From positions 34,204-98,203 of the forward strand of contig NZ_JAHLZF010000010.1 in the NCBI RefSeq assembly GCF_018967645.1: a stretch of DNA of 64,000 nt. Reading direction: 5' to 3'. Shown in pieces: positions 34,182-43,547 of this stretch (the stretch's first letter is position 1; each line of letters starts with the position of its first letter). A program made the position numbers and the translations under genes. This DNA is from Allobacillus halotolerans (lineage in GTDB: Bacteria > Bacillota > Bacilli > Bacillales > Alkalibacillaceae). The notes beneath the pieces were generated by a model, which saw only the letters and a program-made list of their open reading frames with translations, had not been told where the DNA came from and searched no databases.

Positions 34182-35123
34182 ATGTTAGAGGAATTAGGAA
34201 TAACCAAAGTTACGATTCCGCTTCCTTTTCGGTTGAATCACGTCAATTGTTTTTTAGCGGAAGGTCAAGATGGATGGCTCGTGATGGATACGGCGTTGAA
34301 TCGACCCGTCACGAAAGAAATTTGGCAGAGTCATTTATCCGATAAAGAAGTGAAGCAATTATTGATTACACATTACCATCCGGATCACTCTGGCTACGCG
34401 GGTGAACTGCAACGACAGACGGGCGCGGATGTGTTGATGACGGAAATCTCAGAACGAGCGAGAAAGAGAAATTGGTTAGATGATACAGTGGAAACGATGA
34501 AGGCTTATTATCAAGCGGTTGGAATTCCGCATGAAATAGCGGACGGAATTAGTGAAAACACGATTGAATCAAGAGATTTCGTCATGCCGGAGCCTTCGGT
34601 GGATCGGTATTTGAATGAAGGCGATCTGATTAAAATCGGAAACTATGAATATCAGGTGATTTTTACACCGGGCCACGCACCAGGATTAATTACGTTGTAT
34701 AATAAAGATAAAAATGTGTTGCTATCGACCGATCATATTTTACCGAAAATCACGCCGAACGTTTCCTATATGTTCATGGGCGATCAAAATCCGCTTCAGA
34801 CCTTTATGGAATCGTTGCAGAAAATTAAACAACTAGATGCCGGCTTTGTCATTCCTTCGCACGGCGAGCCTTTCCATGGAGCAAACGATCGCATTGATGA
34901 AATCGTCAAGCATCATGAGGACCGGCTCAACGACATACTGGATCAGCTCAAAGATGGAAAGACAGTTTATGAAGTGTGTCAGTATTTATTCGGCGATCGC
35001 TTGACCACCCATGAGATGCGCTTTGCGATTGGTGAAGCTTTAGCCCACTTGGAATTTTTACGTAAAAAAGGCGAGTGCCAACGAGAGGTACGTAGCCACG
35101 ACTGGCTCTATCGCGTGAAGTAG
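34182..35123 (+). CDS. MBL-fold metallo-hydrolase
   Basis: A 313-aa metallo-beta-lactamase-fold hydrolase with the di-metal motif THYHPDHSG (about residues 64-72), a second His in TPGHAPG, an Asp in STDHILP and a later His in IPSHGEP. The extra C-terminal helical domain (from about 240) with a winged-helix-like LRKKGE region is typical of the YqjP/lactamase_B_2-like hydrolases. Substrate unknown; such enzymes hydrolyse thioesters or lactones. GGAGG precedes the ATG; a terminator follows 5 bp after the stop. Confidence 0.88.
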   Translation: MLEELGITKVTIPLPFRLNHVNCFLAEGQDGWLVMDTALNRPVTKEIWQSHLSDKEVKQLLITHYHPDHSGYAGELQRQTGADVLMTEISERARKRNWLDDTVETMKAYYQAVGIPHEIADGISENTIESRDFVMPEPSVDRYLNEGDLIKIGNYEYQVIFTPGHAPGLITLYNKDKNVLLSTDHILPKITPNVSYMFMGDQNPLQTFMESLQKIKQLDAGFVIPSHGEPFHGANDRIDEIVKHHEDRLNDILDQLKDGKTVYEVCQYLFGDRLTTHEMRFAIGEALAHLEFLRKKGECQREVRSHDWLYRVK

Positions 35124-35127
35124 GTGA

Positions 35128-35157
35128 AACTTCAGGGTGACTCCTGAAGTTTTTTTG
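35128..35157 (+). terminator. Intrinsic terminator after the MBL hydrolase
   Basis: AACTTCAGG / CCTGAAGTT stem, 6-nt loop, eight T. Array D begins about 40 bp downstream. Confidence 0.9.
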
Positions 35158-35194
35158 TTTTTTGGAAGGGATTTTTAGAGGGAGTGAGCGTGAA

Positions 35195-35310
35195 CGTTCA
35201 AAATGTCGCGCTGATCGTTCAAAGTTAGCGCGTGACCGTTCAAATTGTGACGCTGACCGTTCAAAGGGGTGCACTAACCGTTCAAACCAGCACTCCTACC
35301 GCTCAAGCAA
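35195..35310. repeat. 21-bp-pitch repeat array D, CGTTCAAA family (6 units)
   Basis: CGTTCAAA occurs at 35195, 35216, 35237, 35258 and 35279, with a sixth variant CGCTCAAG at 35300: exactly 21 bp each. The 13 bases between cores vary, with loose GCGC and CTGAC/GTGAC recurrence. It lies between two convergent terminators. The core is the reverse complement of that in array E. Confidence 0.92.
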
Positions 35311-35335
35311 CGCCTACAAAATCATCCATATAAAA

Positions 35336-35363
35336 AAGCCCGTCGGTTTTGCCGAGCGGGCTT
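35336..35363 (-). terminator. Intrinsic terminator of the convergent membrane-protein gene
   Basis: AAGCCCG / CGGGCTT outer stem and TCGG / CCGA inner stem with a 1-nt bulge; the run of six A on the left becomes the U-tract on the minus strand. Confidence 0.85.
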
Positions 35364-35366
35364 TCC

Positions 35367-36725
35367 TTATAGAAAGTAATAAAATCCACAGATCAGTAAG
35401 TAGTGTGCGAGGTATGTGAGCAAGCCGAAACGGAAATTTAATTGATAGCCAACGCGCAACGAGTTGCTTCCGACGAGGTTTCCTACCATCAAGTTCGTTG
35501 CCGAGAATGGCGAGATCATAATGGTAAGCATCCAGCCGCTCAAGATACCGAGGCTCAAAATGAGATGGTCGCCTGCAAAAATGACTGATGAACTGAATGT
35601 CGTCGCCAGTGCGGTATTGGTGATGATCGGATGTATGCCAATAAATGACAGCACGTTAATGACTAAAGCAATCAATGGTAATAAGATGAGCACATGTGTA
35701 ATACCGGTTGACTGCAAGAAGAAAATCACTAAATCACTTGCTCCAGCTTGAATGATGGCATATCCGAATGCACCGGCTGCGATGAATAATGATAGTTCAT
35801 TCCCCATTTTCGGTAGTCGATCTTGTGCGTATTCGGATAATTTTTCAGCAAATTGTCTTGGTGATAAGTAAAACAATGCCCACACTGTTGAAAATCCAAT
35901 AGCAACAAGTGGAACGATCGTAATCATCGATAAATTGACGAACTGTTCGAGTAAGATGGTGATCCCTGTCATGGTGACGATTAACGTCAGTAATTGAGCA
36001 ACTTTTCGCTGGGCATTTTTCAATGTCTGTTCATCTACGGGATCTTGATTGATGACGATCGGCTGTGAATTTTTTCCTTGAGCAATCATTCCCATGACCA
36101 TGCCAACAAGAGCGAGCGCAAGACCATACGGAAATAATTCTAACCAGGAAATATCAAAATAACTCAAAACGAGGGCAACGGAAATAAAATACGGTGACCA
36201 CATGAAGGCCATTGAAAATCCACGATTCATTGCCCGCAACTTTGTATCCATGTGAGGATTGAATGCATCAGTACTCGTCAGTTGGTGGATGATCGGAATG
36301 GAACCTAAGTTCATCACCGAGCCAACCCCCATCGTTGAAAAAGACAAATAGGTGAAAAGCTGTTTTGTTGTACGAACATACGATGTAAAAATAACATCCA
36401 TGGAATCCAAGTATTTACCTGCTTTAATCGGAATGGATATCAGCGGAACGAAAATGAAAATCGCTAAAAGTCCCGCATTCTCATCAAAACTCCACAACAT
36501 CTGAAGTAACCCTTCACCGAAAATGGATAAGATGGTGGTCAAAATCAATAAAGAGCTAATGAGGATTCTCGGAACTTTTGTTAAATAAGGGATAAAAAGA
36601 ACTAACGTAATAAAAGCGAAAATACTGACCAATTTAGGCAGAAGCGGCGAGTCTATGAACTGGGAAATCAAATACGTGATCCCCATCAGCAAGATGCTCG
36701 TCGACTGCAAACGTATATAAATCAT
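35367..36725 (-). CDS. Polytopic membrane protein, putative transporter
   Basis: A 452-aa protein with about eleven or twelve hydrophobic segments. It resembles anion-permease/DUF401-like or gluconate-permease-like carriers in length and in the paired re-entrant-looking segments (GSVMNLGSIPIIHQL and GIHPIITNTALATTF), but I cannot name a substrate. AAGGAG precedes the ATG. It is transcribed alone, away from array F, which begins about 105 bp upstream of its start and is therefore close to its promoter region. Both genes flanking array F diverge from it. Confidence 0.72.
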   Translation of the reverse strand: MIYIRLQSTSILLMGITYLISQFIDSPLLPKLVSIFAFITLVLFIPYLTKVPRILISSLLILTTILSIFGEGLLQMLWSFDENAGLLAIFIFVPLISIPIKAGKYLDSMDVIFTSYVRTTKQLFTYLSFSTMGVGSVMNLGSIPIIHQLTSTDAFNPHMDTKLRAMNRGFSMAFMWSPYFISVALVLSYFDISWLELFPYGLALALVGMVMGMIAQGKNSQPIVINQDPVDEQTLKNAQRKVAQLLTLIVTMTGITILLEQFVNLSMITIVPLVAIGFSTVWALFYLSPRQFAEKLSEYAQDRLPKMGNELSLFIAAGAFGYAIIQAGASDLVIFFLQSTGITHVLILLPLIALVINVLSFIGIHPIITNTALATTFSSSVIFAGDHLILSLGILSGWMLTIMISPFSATNLMVGNLVGSNSLRVGYQLNFRFGLLTYLAHYLLICGFYYFL

Positions 36726-36831
36726 GTTGAAACTCCTTTGTGATTCACTTGTACCATTATAGAAAAGTTGGCGTGATTTGTCATGGAGACTGTCTGTGGA
36801 GGGGGGATTAATGAGGGAATTATCTAGAAAT

Positions 36832-37790
36832 GATATGCGCCCATTTGCTTTGGATATGTAACCGACTTGGTAAAATTTGAACCCACTTCACTGATATATG
36901 AGCCGAGGCATCGAATGTATGCGCCCTATTGAGTGAGTTATGAGACTAACTTGAGGAAATATGATCCATTGAAATCTAGCTGCTGAACTGCCGCTTTATT
37001 GGAGATGAATGCTAGGATATGCGCCCTGATTTCCAGGAAATGAGCCAAGATTGACTGATATGCGACCAGCTATTGTATATATGATCCCGAGTTATTGAGA
37101 TATGTGCCCAGAGACCGAATTTATGAGCCCAACTTCAAGATATATGAGCCCACTCCGCATAATATGTATTCATCTCCATGATCTATGCGGTAATCTCAAG
37201 CTATATGCTCCCAACTCCAGAATATATGCACCCTACTCAAGTCATATGCACCCAGCTGTGGTATATATGGTACCGAGCTACAGAGATATGTGCCCAGAGA
37301 CCGAAATTATGAGACCAACTTCAGGATATATGGGCCCACTCCGAAAAATATGTATTCAGTCTATGATTTATGCGGTAATCTCATGCTATATGCCCCCAAC
37401 TCTAGAATATATGCTCCCTACTTCAGGCCATATGCACCCAGCTGTAGCATATATGGTACCGAGCTACAGAGATATGTGCCCAGAGACCGAATTTATGAGC
37501 CCAAGTTCAGGATATATGAGCCGGCTTCAAAAAATATGTATTAATCTCCATGATCTATGCGGTAATCTCAAGCTATATGCTCCCAACGCCAGAATATATG
37601 CGCCCTACCTCAAGTCATATGCACCCATTTGTGGCATATATGGTCCCGATTTATAGAGATATGCACCCAGCATCCTAATTTATACGACCAACTTCAAGAT
37701 ATATGAGCCCGACCTCAAAATATATGACCCCAACTCCAAGAAATATGAGCCCACTCCCCAAAACATATCCACCGAAAACCAAGACACATC
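36832..37790. repeat. 21-bp-pitch repeat array F with a 186-bp tandem macro-repeat (largest array)
   Basis: About 45 units with ATATGAGCCC/ATATGCGCCC-like cores on the plus strand, the reverse orientation of arrays A-C. The landmark ATATGTGCCCAGAGACCG starts at 37100, 37286 and 37472, and a diverged relative follows near 37659: three or more copies of a 186-bp block. Because 21 is three times seven, the array translates as heptads (YMSPxxx, YAPxxxI) and yields open frames up to 184 codons; these lack ribosome sites and are not genes. Unlike the other arrays it lies between divergent genes. No other feature was recognised in this 1.1-kb gap. Confidence 0.92.
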
Positions 37791-37867
37791 CTCCCTCCCT
37801 GGGTTTCTTTTCCGAAGTGACTCGATTATTATAGAAAATAGATGTTTAGCATGAAAGGGACCGATAG

Positions 37868-38392
37868 ATGATGACAGCTTCTGTGATTTTTTATCTTATT
37901 CTCGCGTTAATCGGCGGGGCGATTGGCTATATTACCCGCTTGCCGGTTGGCGTCGTTCTTGGCTCGATGTTTGCGGTCGGGTTGGCGAAGTATTTCGATA
38001 TTTTACATTTGGAGCGAACCGTTTCGATTTCGTTTGTCATTCAGGTGTTGCTCGGTGCGATGCTTGGGTTGTCGTTGATTAAAATTAATAAACAACAATT
38101 AATCACGCTCGGGAAAAGCTTGGCTGTCGTCGTGGTCATCGTGGTTATTTTTACAGGTGTGGCAGGTGCGACGCTCGGTTGGATGACGGGCACTAATCCT
38201 GTTCTGGCAACGCTCGCGGCATCGCCTGGTGCCATTGTGGAAGTTGCGACATTAGCGCAGGAATTGGACTTGGATGCACCGACTGTTGTACTCGTTCATC
38301 TTGTGCGCGTTGTCGTCATTATGAGTCTGTTTCCAATTTTATTGAAACAAGCAATGCGATTGAGAAAGAGAGAGGGGGATCTCAATGGATAA
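37868..38392 (+). CDS. AbrB-family permease, first half
   Basis: A 174-aa membrane protein with one AbrB-duplication domain (GAIGYITRLPVGVVLGSMFAVG; ATLAASPGAIVEVATLAQE). Ordinary AbrB-type permeases (mis-named ammonia monooxygenase) are about 350 aa with two such domains in one chain. Here the second domain is a separate gene overlapping by 8 bp. The start is ATG 37868 or the adjacent ATG 37871, after AAAGGGA. The role of the family is poorly known; export or regulation of small anions has been suggested. Confidence 0.82.
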   Translation: MMTASVIFYLILALIGGAIGYITRLPVGVVLGSMFAVGLAKYFDILHLERTVSISFVIQVLLGAMLGLSLIKINKQQLITLGKSLAVVVVIVVIFTGVAGATLGWMTGTNPVLATLAASPGAIVEVATLAQELDLDAPTVVLVHLVRVVVIMSLFPILLKQAMRLRKREGDLNG

Positions 38393-38867
38393 GTGGATTT
38401 TTGTAGCCGTATTGGCTTTTACCGGCGGTACGATTGGATTTTATTCAGGGATTCCTCTTGGGACGTTGCTCGGATCCTTATTTGCGGTCGGTGGCTATCA
38501 ATTTGTCCGAAAAAATTTACCGACCTTTAGTTTCCGTGCAAAAAAAGTCATGCAAAGTATCATCGGAGGGAGTATCGGCCTCGCATTTACGACAGAAACA
38601 TTTCAGGCGATTCAATCCGTTTGGAAGGTTGCACTGTTGGCGCCGATTGCCCATTTAATTCTTGCCGTTATCTTAACGTGGGTTCTGCATCGTGTTTTTC
38701 AATTTGATATCGTGACGTCATTTTGCAGTTCAGCGCCGGCTGGAATGAGTGAAGTGACGATAATTTCGGAGGAGTTCGGAGCTCAAATGCCTGTCGTGAT
38801 CATGGTTCATACGATTCGCGTGATTGCGATTGTCGTGAGCGTACCACTTCTCGTCATGTTGTTTTAA
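38385..38867 (+). CDS. AbrB-family permease, second half
   Basis: A 160-aa membrane protein with the second AbrB domain: GTIGFYSGIPLGTLLGSLFAVGG and CSSAPAGMSEVTIISEE, closely paralleling the first half. It begins within the end of the upstream gene, after GAGAGGGGG, so the two chains are made together and probably assemble as a heteromer equivalent to the fused protein. No frameshift explains the split: both have good starts and overlap in different frames. Confidence 0.82.
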   Translation: MDKWIFVAVLAFTGGTIGFYSGIPLGTLLGSLFAVGGYQFVRKNLPTFSFRAKKVMQSIIGGSIGLAFTTETFQAIQSVWKVALLAPIAHLILAVILTWVLHRVFQFDIVTSFCSSAPAGMSEVTIISEEFGAQMPVVIMVHTIRVIAIVVSVPLLVMLF

Positions 38868-38868
38868 A

Positions 38869-39042
38869 TTATTTTTGAGGATATTTTCGTGAAAGTGGAA
38901 CGATCAGTAAAAAGTGAGCTAGCGTACCACCGATTAATGAAGCAATTAGGAAAGTCCAATTAAACTCACCATCATACCAACCAGATATTAAAAATGAGAT
39001 GAAAAAACCAAGCCAAATGCCAATTAGAAAATGGATTTTCAT
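38869..39042 (-). CDS. Small two-segment membrane protein
   Basis: A 57-aa hydrophobic protein with two likely transmembrane helices (FLIGIWLGFFISFLIS and TFLIASLIGGTLAHFLLIV) and a basic C-terminus. ATG 39042 is preceded by GAGGAGG at good spacing; the longer open frame upstream is unlikely to be translated. Its stop lies 1 bp from the convergent AbrB stop. Function unknown; similar small proteins are widespread in Bacillaceae. Confidence 0.65.
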   Translation of the reverse strand: MKIHFLIGIWLGFFISFLISGWYDGEFNWTFLIASLIGGTLAHFLLIVPLSRKYPQK

Positions 39043-39128
39043 AAATAAACCTCCTCGAAGCCTTTGTTTACTGATTATACAAGATGCCATATACTGAAAG
39101 CAAATGAACTTGAACGAGGTGACTAAGT

Positions 39129-41024
39129 ATGATTGGAAGAAATGACCCGTGTCCGTGTGGAAGTGGAAAAAAGTATAAAAAGTGTTGCTTGAATAAAGTT
39201 CAACAAGTGGCAGGGATGGTATCTCAAGGGATGTTTGAAGAAACCATCCAAGCGTTTCAACGAATGATTTTCGAAATTACAGAGAACTATACTCATTTAT
39301 TGCCGACTCGGTTTGTGGATCTTGAAGACAATGACCTTGATTTTGTATATCAAGTTTCTAAGTTATTGAACGCGTTACGAAATGAGGAAAAGGGAGAAAG
39401 CAAATCTTATCTTGATCACGTTATCGCGCACCAGAAGAAAAAAGAACGACGGGAATCCGTCATCCGAAGTATGGATGAATGGCATAAGGTTGAGTCGTCA
39501 TTTTTTGAAATTCTTGAAATGGAAAATGGTATCGCGCGTGCGAAAAATGTGTTCACCGAAGAAGAAACGTCGCTTCTTTTAGGATTCCATACAGACGACC
39601 CGGAGATAGACTGTGTTTTTGGACTCCCTGTACAGTGTGGTCCATATCAAATTTTTCCGCATGAACTAATAGAGATCATCGATGAAGAAATGGATCTTTT
39701 GAAACAATTGATTTCGTATGCGGCAGATGAAGAAGGACAAAGTATTGATGAATTTTTACGAACAACTGATTATATCTTTCCGGCAATTGATCATTTAGAT
39801 GAAATGATGGAAGAAGCGACTGAAGATATGATTGGTTCATTTTCCTTGCTTCCGGAAGAAGAGGAAGTTTCGCAAGGGATTCGTCAGCTTCAGAAACCTG
39901 GAAATGAAGATGTCATTGATGAAATGATTGCTGAGTGGGAAAATATGGCACGTGTTAATTATATTCAAATCAATAAACCAGAACCAATAATTGCGGCTTT
40001 TGAATATGTTTACCGGGTAGACCTTTATCCAGAGGATTATAAAAAGGTGACACTCAAATTTTTAGCCGAAAAATATCAAACAACAACTGGGTCGATCAGT
40101 AATCGGAAAAAACAAATCGAGGAATATTTTGATGATAAAATGGAAATGGGATCGCCGATTATTACCCGACAATCTCCAGCAGCGGATTTTTCCAGTCCAG
40201 CAGAAGATATGTTTCGGGCGATGAACGAGCAAGTCTTTGAAGATGAGGAAGACATCGAGCGGTTTATTCAGAAATGGAATGAAACGGGCGGCGAACGGAT
40301 GATTCCCGACAAATCAGAAGCCGAAAAATTGTTTGAGGAAGCGGTCCACGCACAATCCCAAGAGCAAAAAGAGACGCTTGAAAAAGTATTGAACCTTGAA
40401 CCTGATTATATCGATGCACTCATTCTCTATTCATTTCACCTTTCATCTGATGAGAGAGAACGCTGTTTGACAGATGCAGTGAAAATCGGAGAAGAGAAAT
40501 TCGATGATGAATTCGAGAAGGAAAATGCAGGCTCGTATTGGATGATGGTTGAAACAAGACCTTATATGCGAGCTTTATATGCATATGCGAAATATTTGAT
40601 AGAAGTAAATAAGAAGGAAAAAGCAAGGGAGTACTTTGAGCGGATCATGTATTTAAACGAAAATGATAATCTTGGCGTTCGTTATGATTTGATTCCGTTA
40701 CTGATCGAACTCGGAAAATTTGACCGAGCAGAAAAGTTGTTTGATGCGTTTCCAGAACAAACAACTGAAATGATGTATCACAAAGTGCTGTATGATTACA
40801 AGGCCGAAAAGCCAGAGAAAGAATTGAACCAATCAATCAAACAAGCCATTCAAGAAAATGAGCAAGTCATCGTCGTGATGGGCATTCTAGCCGATGTTCA
40901 GAGGGGCGGGAAAATCACCCCTGAGATTGGCCAAGCTGAATACGAAGCCTATCAATATGCGAGTCAGTATGCACAGTATTGGGACGAACCACTTCTGGAA
41001 AAAGTCAGAGAGATTCAATTTTAA
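39129..41024 (+). CDS. SEC-C-motif protein with helical repeats
   Basis: A 631-aa cytoplasmic protein. The N-terminus is a SEC-C zinc-binding motif (NDPCPCGSGKKYKKCC, residues 5-20), normally found at the end of SecA and in assorted chaperone-like or nuclease-associated proteins. The rest is strongly acidic and helical, with TPR-like segments in the last 250 residues (AEKLFEEAVHAQSQEQKETL and following). No enzymatic motif was recognised. Stand-alone start with GAGGTGAC; a terminator follows at once. Its partner is unknown. Confidence 0.82.
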   Translation: MIGRNDPCPCGSGKKYKKCCLNKVQQVAGMVSQGMFEETIQAFQRMIFEITENYTHLLPTRFVDLEDNDLDFVYQVSKLLNALRNEEKGESKSYLDHVIAHQKKKERRESVIRSMDEWHKVESSFFEILEMENGIARAKNVFTEEETSLLLGFHTDDPEIDCVFGLPVQCGPYQIFPHELIEIIDEEMDLLKQLISYAADEEGQSIDEFLRTTDYIFPAIDHLDEMMEEATEDMIGSFSLLPEEEEVSQGIRQLQKPGNEDVIDEMIAEWENMARVNYIQINKPEPIIAAFEYVYRVDLYPEDYKKVTLKFLAEKYQTTTGSISNRKKQIEEYFDDKMEMGSPIITRQSPAADFSSPAEDMFRAMNEQVFEDEEDIERFIQKWNETGGERMIPDKSEAEKLFEEAVHAQSQEQKETLEKVLNLEPDYIDALILYSFHLSSDERERCLTDAVKIGEEKFDDEFEKENAGSYWMMVETRPYMRALYAYAKYLIEVNKKEKAREYFERIMYLNENDNLGVRYDLIPLLIELGKFDRAEKLFDAFPEQTTEMMYHKVLYDYKAEKPEKELNQSIKQAIQENEQVIVVMGILADVQRGGKITPEIGQAEYEAYQYASQYAQYWDEPLLEKVREIQF

Positions 41025-41030
41025 CCCACA

Positions 41031-41061
41031 AACTCACCAGGAATCTGGTGGGTTTTATTTT
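41031..41061 (+). terminator. Intrinsic terminator after the SEC-C protein gene
   Basis: AACTCACCAG / CTGGTGGGTT stem (one T-G pair), GAAT loop, then TTTATTTTTT. From here to about 41230 nothing further was recognised; then array G begins. Confidence 0.85.
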
Positions 41062-41230
41062 TTCTACCTAATTCATGGTTATAACGTCAATGAACTGAGT
41101 AAGGATAAGAAACGGTTGGTTGTCATTATCGACAATGCACACCATTTAATGAAATTTGGGTCGATTTCTAGTTGCCTGCAGCTTTTTATCTCGCCTGTTT
41201 AAAGGTGGGTTCTTTTTTGCGGGAGAGGGC

Positions 41231-41990
41231 TTGGATATGGACCCTTATTTGAAAAATATGAGCCAAGTAGACGAGAAATGTGCCAGAGTTTTGTTTATAT
41301 GGTCCCATTTATAGGACATATGCGCCCATTCTTGAAATATATGTACCCAGTCTCAAAATATATGCTCCCTTAGGCGGAGAATTGTTTTCGGAGCCTTTGG
41401 AAACAATCCCACGTGAATTCGTCGCTTAATGTGAAGTTGTTGCTTCGGAAATGTACCCTAATTAGAAAAATATGAGCCAAGTAGATGAGAAATGTGCCCA
41501 AGTTTTGTTTATATGGTCCCATTGATGGGACATATGCGCCCATTCTTGAAATATATGTACCCAATTTCAAAATATATGCTCCCTTAGGCAGAGAATATTT
41601 TCGGAGCCCTTGGAATCTGATCCCACGTAAATTCACCCCCTATAGGGAAGTTATTGCTTCAGATATGCACCCTAATTTGAAAAATATGTGCCAACAGGAT
41701 GAGATATGTGCCCGAGTTTTGGTGATATGAACCCATTCGAGGGATATATGCACCCATATTTGAAATATATACGACCAATCTCAAAATATATGCTCCCGCC
41801 CCCGGTATACATAGACTAGCCTCAAAAATATATGCCAAACCAAAATATATGCTCCGTGTCACATGAAATATGCGCCCATGCAACGGATATATGGGACCGA
41901 ATTATGAATTTATGAACCCAACCTACGATTAAATGGTACCAATCTAGAATTTTATGTGAACAAATTGCAAATTTATGAGCCGAATCAGAA
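41231..41990. repeat. 21-bp-pitch repeat array G with a 214-bp tandem macro-repeat
   Basis: About 36 units with ATATGCGCCC/ATATGCTCCC-like cores on the plus strand. The landmark GAAAAATATG occurs at 41251, 41465 and 41679, defining a 214-bp block present twice in full and once in part. Each block includes a stretch of about 70 bp without a clear core (around TTTTCGGAGCC and CCCACGT), so the array mixes phased units with unique filler that was duplicated with them. It ends about 80 bp before the GGDEF gene, so it may lie within its upstream control region. Confidence 0.9.
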
Positions 41991-42073
41991 TCTAATTGAA
42001 CTTTTTTTCTGTTTTTTATGCTACGATATGGAATGGTTCATAATAAATCGTACATAAGCTGGGGAGAAGCAGG

Positions 42074-43546
42074 ATGTATAAGAAATTTCGAATTAAATTA
42101 TTTTTGACGATGATTGTTTTCGCTGTCATGATCGCTGGAACGATTGCTTTCGTGAATTTCAATGAATTGAAGAAACAAACGACACAAGATCACGAAGAGA
42201 AGATGCAGCATATTGAAGATATGGTGACTCAATCATTGGAAACGACGGAAAAAGCATATTATTTTCTTGATCAGGAGATCGCTGAACAGATGGAAAATAT
42301 ATCTGAACGGTTCGTTGAGAAATATCAACGTAATCCTGATTTCGATACATGGAATTTTGCTGAGTTGAAAAAAGAAATAGGAATGGATATCTATATCATC
42401 AATCAGGAAAATGAAATCACACATAGTAGTTTTGCCGATGATATCGGAATGGATTTTGATGATTGTTGTTCAAAGCTAGCTGTATTACTGGATCAGTACC
42501 GGATGAATGGAATTTTCCATCATGATGGAATGGAAGTTGAACAGAAAACCGGGAAAATAAAGAAATACAGTTACATGGGGACTCCAGATGGTAAGTATGT
42601 GATCGAGCTCGGGAATGATCTAGGTAATGAAGAGGTTTTTCATACGTTTAATTTTTTGGAGTATGAAGATCAATTGACACAAAAATTTGTGTCGGTCGAA
42701 TCGGTACGAATACTGAATATATGGGGACTGGCCTATGGAATGGCACGGGAAGAAGCTGAGTTGAGCGGAGAGCGAAAGGAAGTTTTTTCACGAGCGTTGG
42801 GTTCCAACACGGAGCAAGAGATGAAGAAAGATGGATTCACTTATCGATATATTCCTTACCAATCGGAGTTTGATTCAGGTACATCGGAGAAGAAAGTGAT
42901 CGAGTTGGTCATGAATCGAGATATGTTGACATCCGTATTAGATTCCCAGCGAAATAAATTTTTCTTGCAGATGACGGCGATTATCGTCATTGCTATATTG
43001 GTTGCGGCGCTTATTTCTCGGTGGGTGTCGATTCCGATGCATCTCGCTTTCCATGATGGTTTAACGAAATTGAAAAATCGCACGGCATTTGAGGAAGTGC
43101 TCAACCAATCACTTGCGAAACGTACAAATTATGCTTTTTTAATGATTGATTTGGATTATTTTAAATCGGTAAATGATTTGCTCGGTCATGAGGCTGGTGA
43201 CCGGTTACTCAAAAAAGTTGCATTTGCGATTGAAGAAAATATACCTGAACAGGCTACTGCTTATCGGTATGGCGGTGATGAATTTGTTGTGATCATCAAG
43301 GATAGCAGTCGTGAAGAAGCGGTCGAGACAGCAAACCGAATCTTGAAATCTCTTGAAGAAGTTTTTGGGGACCATGAAATGTTGCGTCAGTTGAACGTGT
43401 CTGCGAGTATCGGTATTTCGCTATCTCCAGACCATGGAAAAAATGCATCATCACTATTTCGAAAAGCGGATGCAGCCCTATATCAATCGAAGGAAAAAGG
43501 GAAGAATCAATGGGGATTTTTAACACATGGAATAGAGGATGAATAG
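42074..43546 (+). CDS. Membrane-bound diguanylate cyclase (GGDEF) with extracytoplasmic sensor
   Basis: A 490-aa protein: transmembrane helix at about 8-28, an extracytoplasmic sensor domain (about 30-290) containing a vicinal Cys pair (DDCCSKL), a second transmembrane helix (about 296-318), and a C-terminal GGDEF domain. DGLTKLKNRTAFE, DLDYFKSVNDLLGHEAGD and the active-site RYGGDEF are intact, so cyclic-di-GMP synthesis is likely. The RxxD inhibitory site expected five residues before GGDEF is absent, so product inhibition through the usual I-site is unlikely. GGGGAGAAG precedes the ATG. Monocistronic, with array G immediately upstream. Confidence 0.9.
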   Translation: MYKKFRIKLFLTMIVFAVMIAGTIAFVNFNELKKQTTQDHEEKMQHIEDMVTQSLETTEKAYYFLDQEIAEQMENISERFVEKYQRNPDFDTWNFAELKKEIGMDIYIINQENEITHSSFADDIGMDFDDCCSKLAVLLDQYRMNGIFHHDGMEVEQKTGKIKKYSYMGTPDGKYVIELGNDLGNEEVFHTFNFLEYEDQLTQKFVSVESVRILNIWGLAYGMAREEAELSGERKEVFSRALGSNTEQEMKKDGFTYRYIPYQSEFDSGTSEKKVIELVMNRDMLTSVLDSQRNKFFLQMTAIIVIAILVAALISRWVSIPMHLAFHDGLTKLKNRTAFEEVLNQSLAKRTNYAFLMIDLDYFKSVNDLLGHEAGDRLLKKVAFAIEENIPEQATAYRYGGDEFVVIIKDSSREEAVETANRILKSLEEVFGDHEMLRQLNVSASIGISLSPDHGKNASSLFRKADAALYQSKEKGKNQWGFLTHGIEDE

Positions 43547-43547
43547 G

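Noticed and set aside
34948..35419. Open frames with FERSxx or DRSKxx repeats over array D
   Set aside because: They read the CGTTCAAA repeat and cross two terminators.
37102..37656. A 184-codon open frame rich in YAP/YMSP heptads
   Set aside because: It is array F read in one frame; a 21-bp period keeps frames open. No ribosome site, and the peptide heptad simply mirrors the DNA unit.
36832..37790. CRISPR array
   Set aside because: Cores are only about 10 bp with 11-bp gaps and strong core divergence; no cas genes and no identical direct repeats of 25-36 bp.
40894..41202. Open frame spanning the SEC-C gene end and the following terminator
   Set aside because: Out of frame with the SEC-C gene, no ribosome site, crosses a strong terminator.
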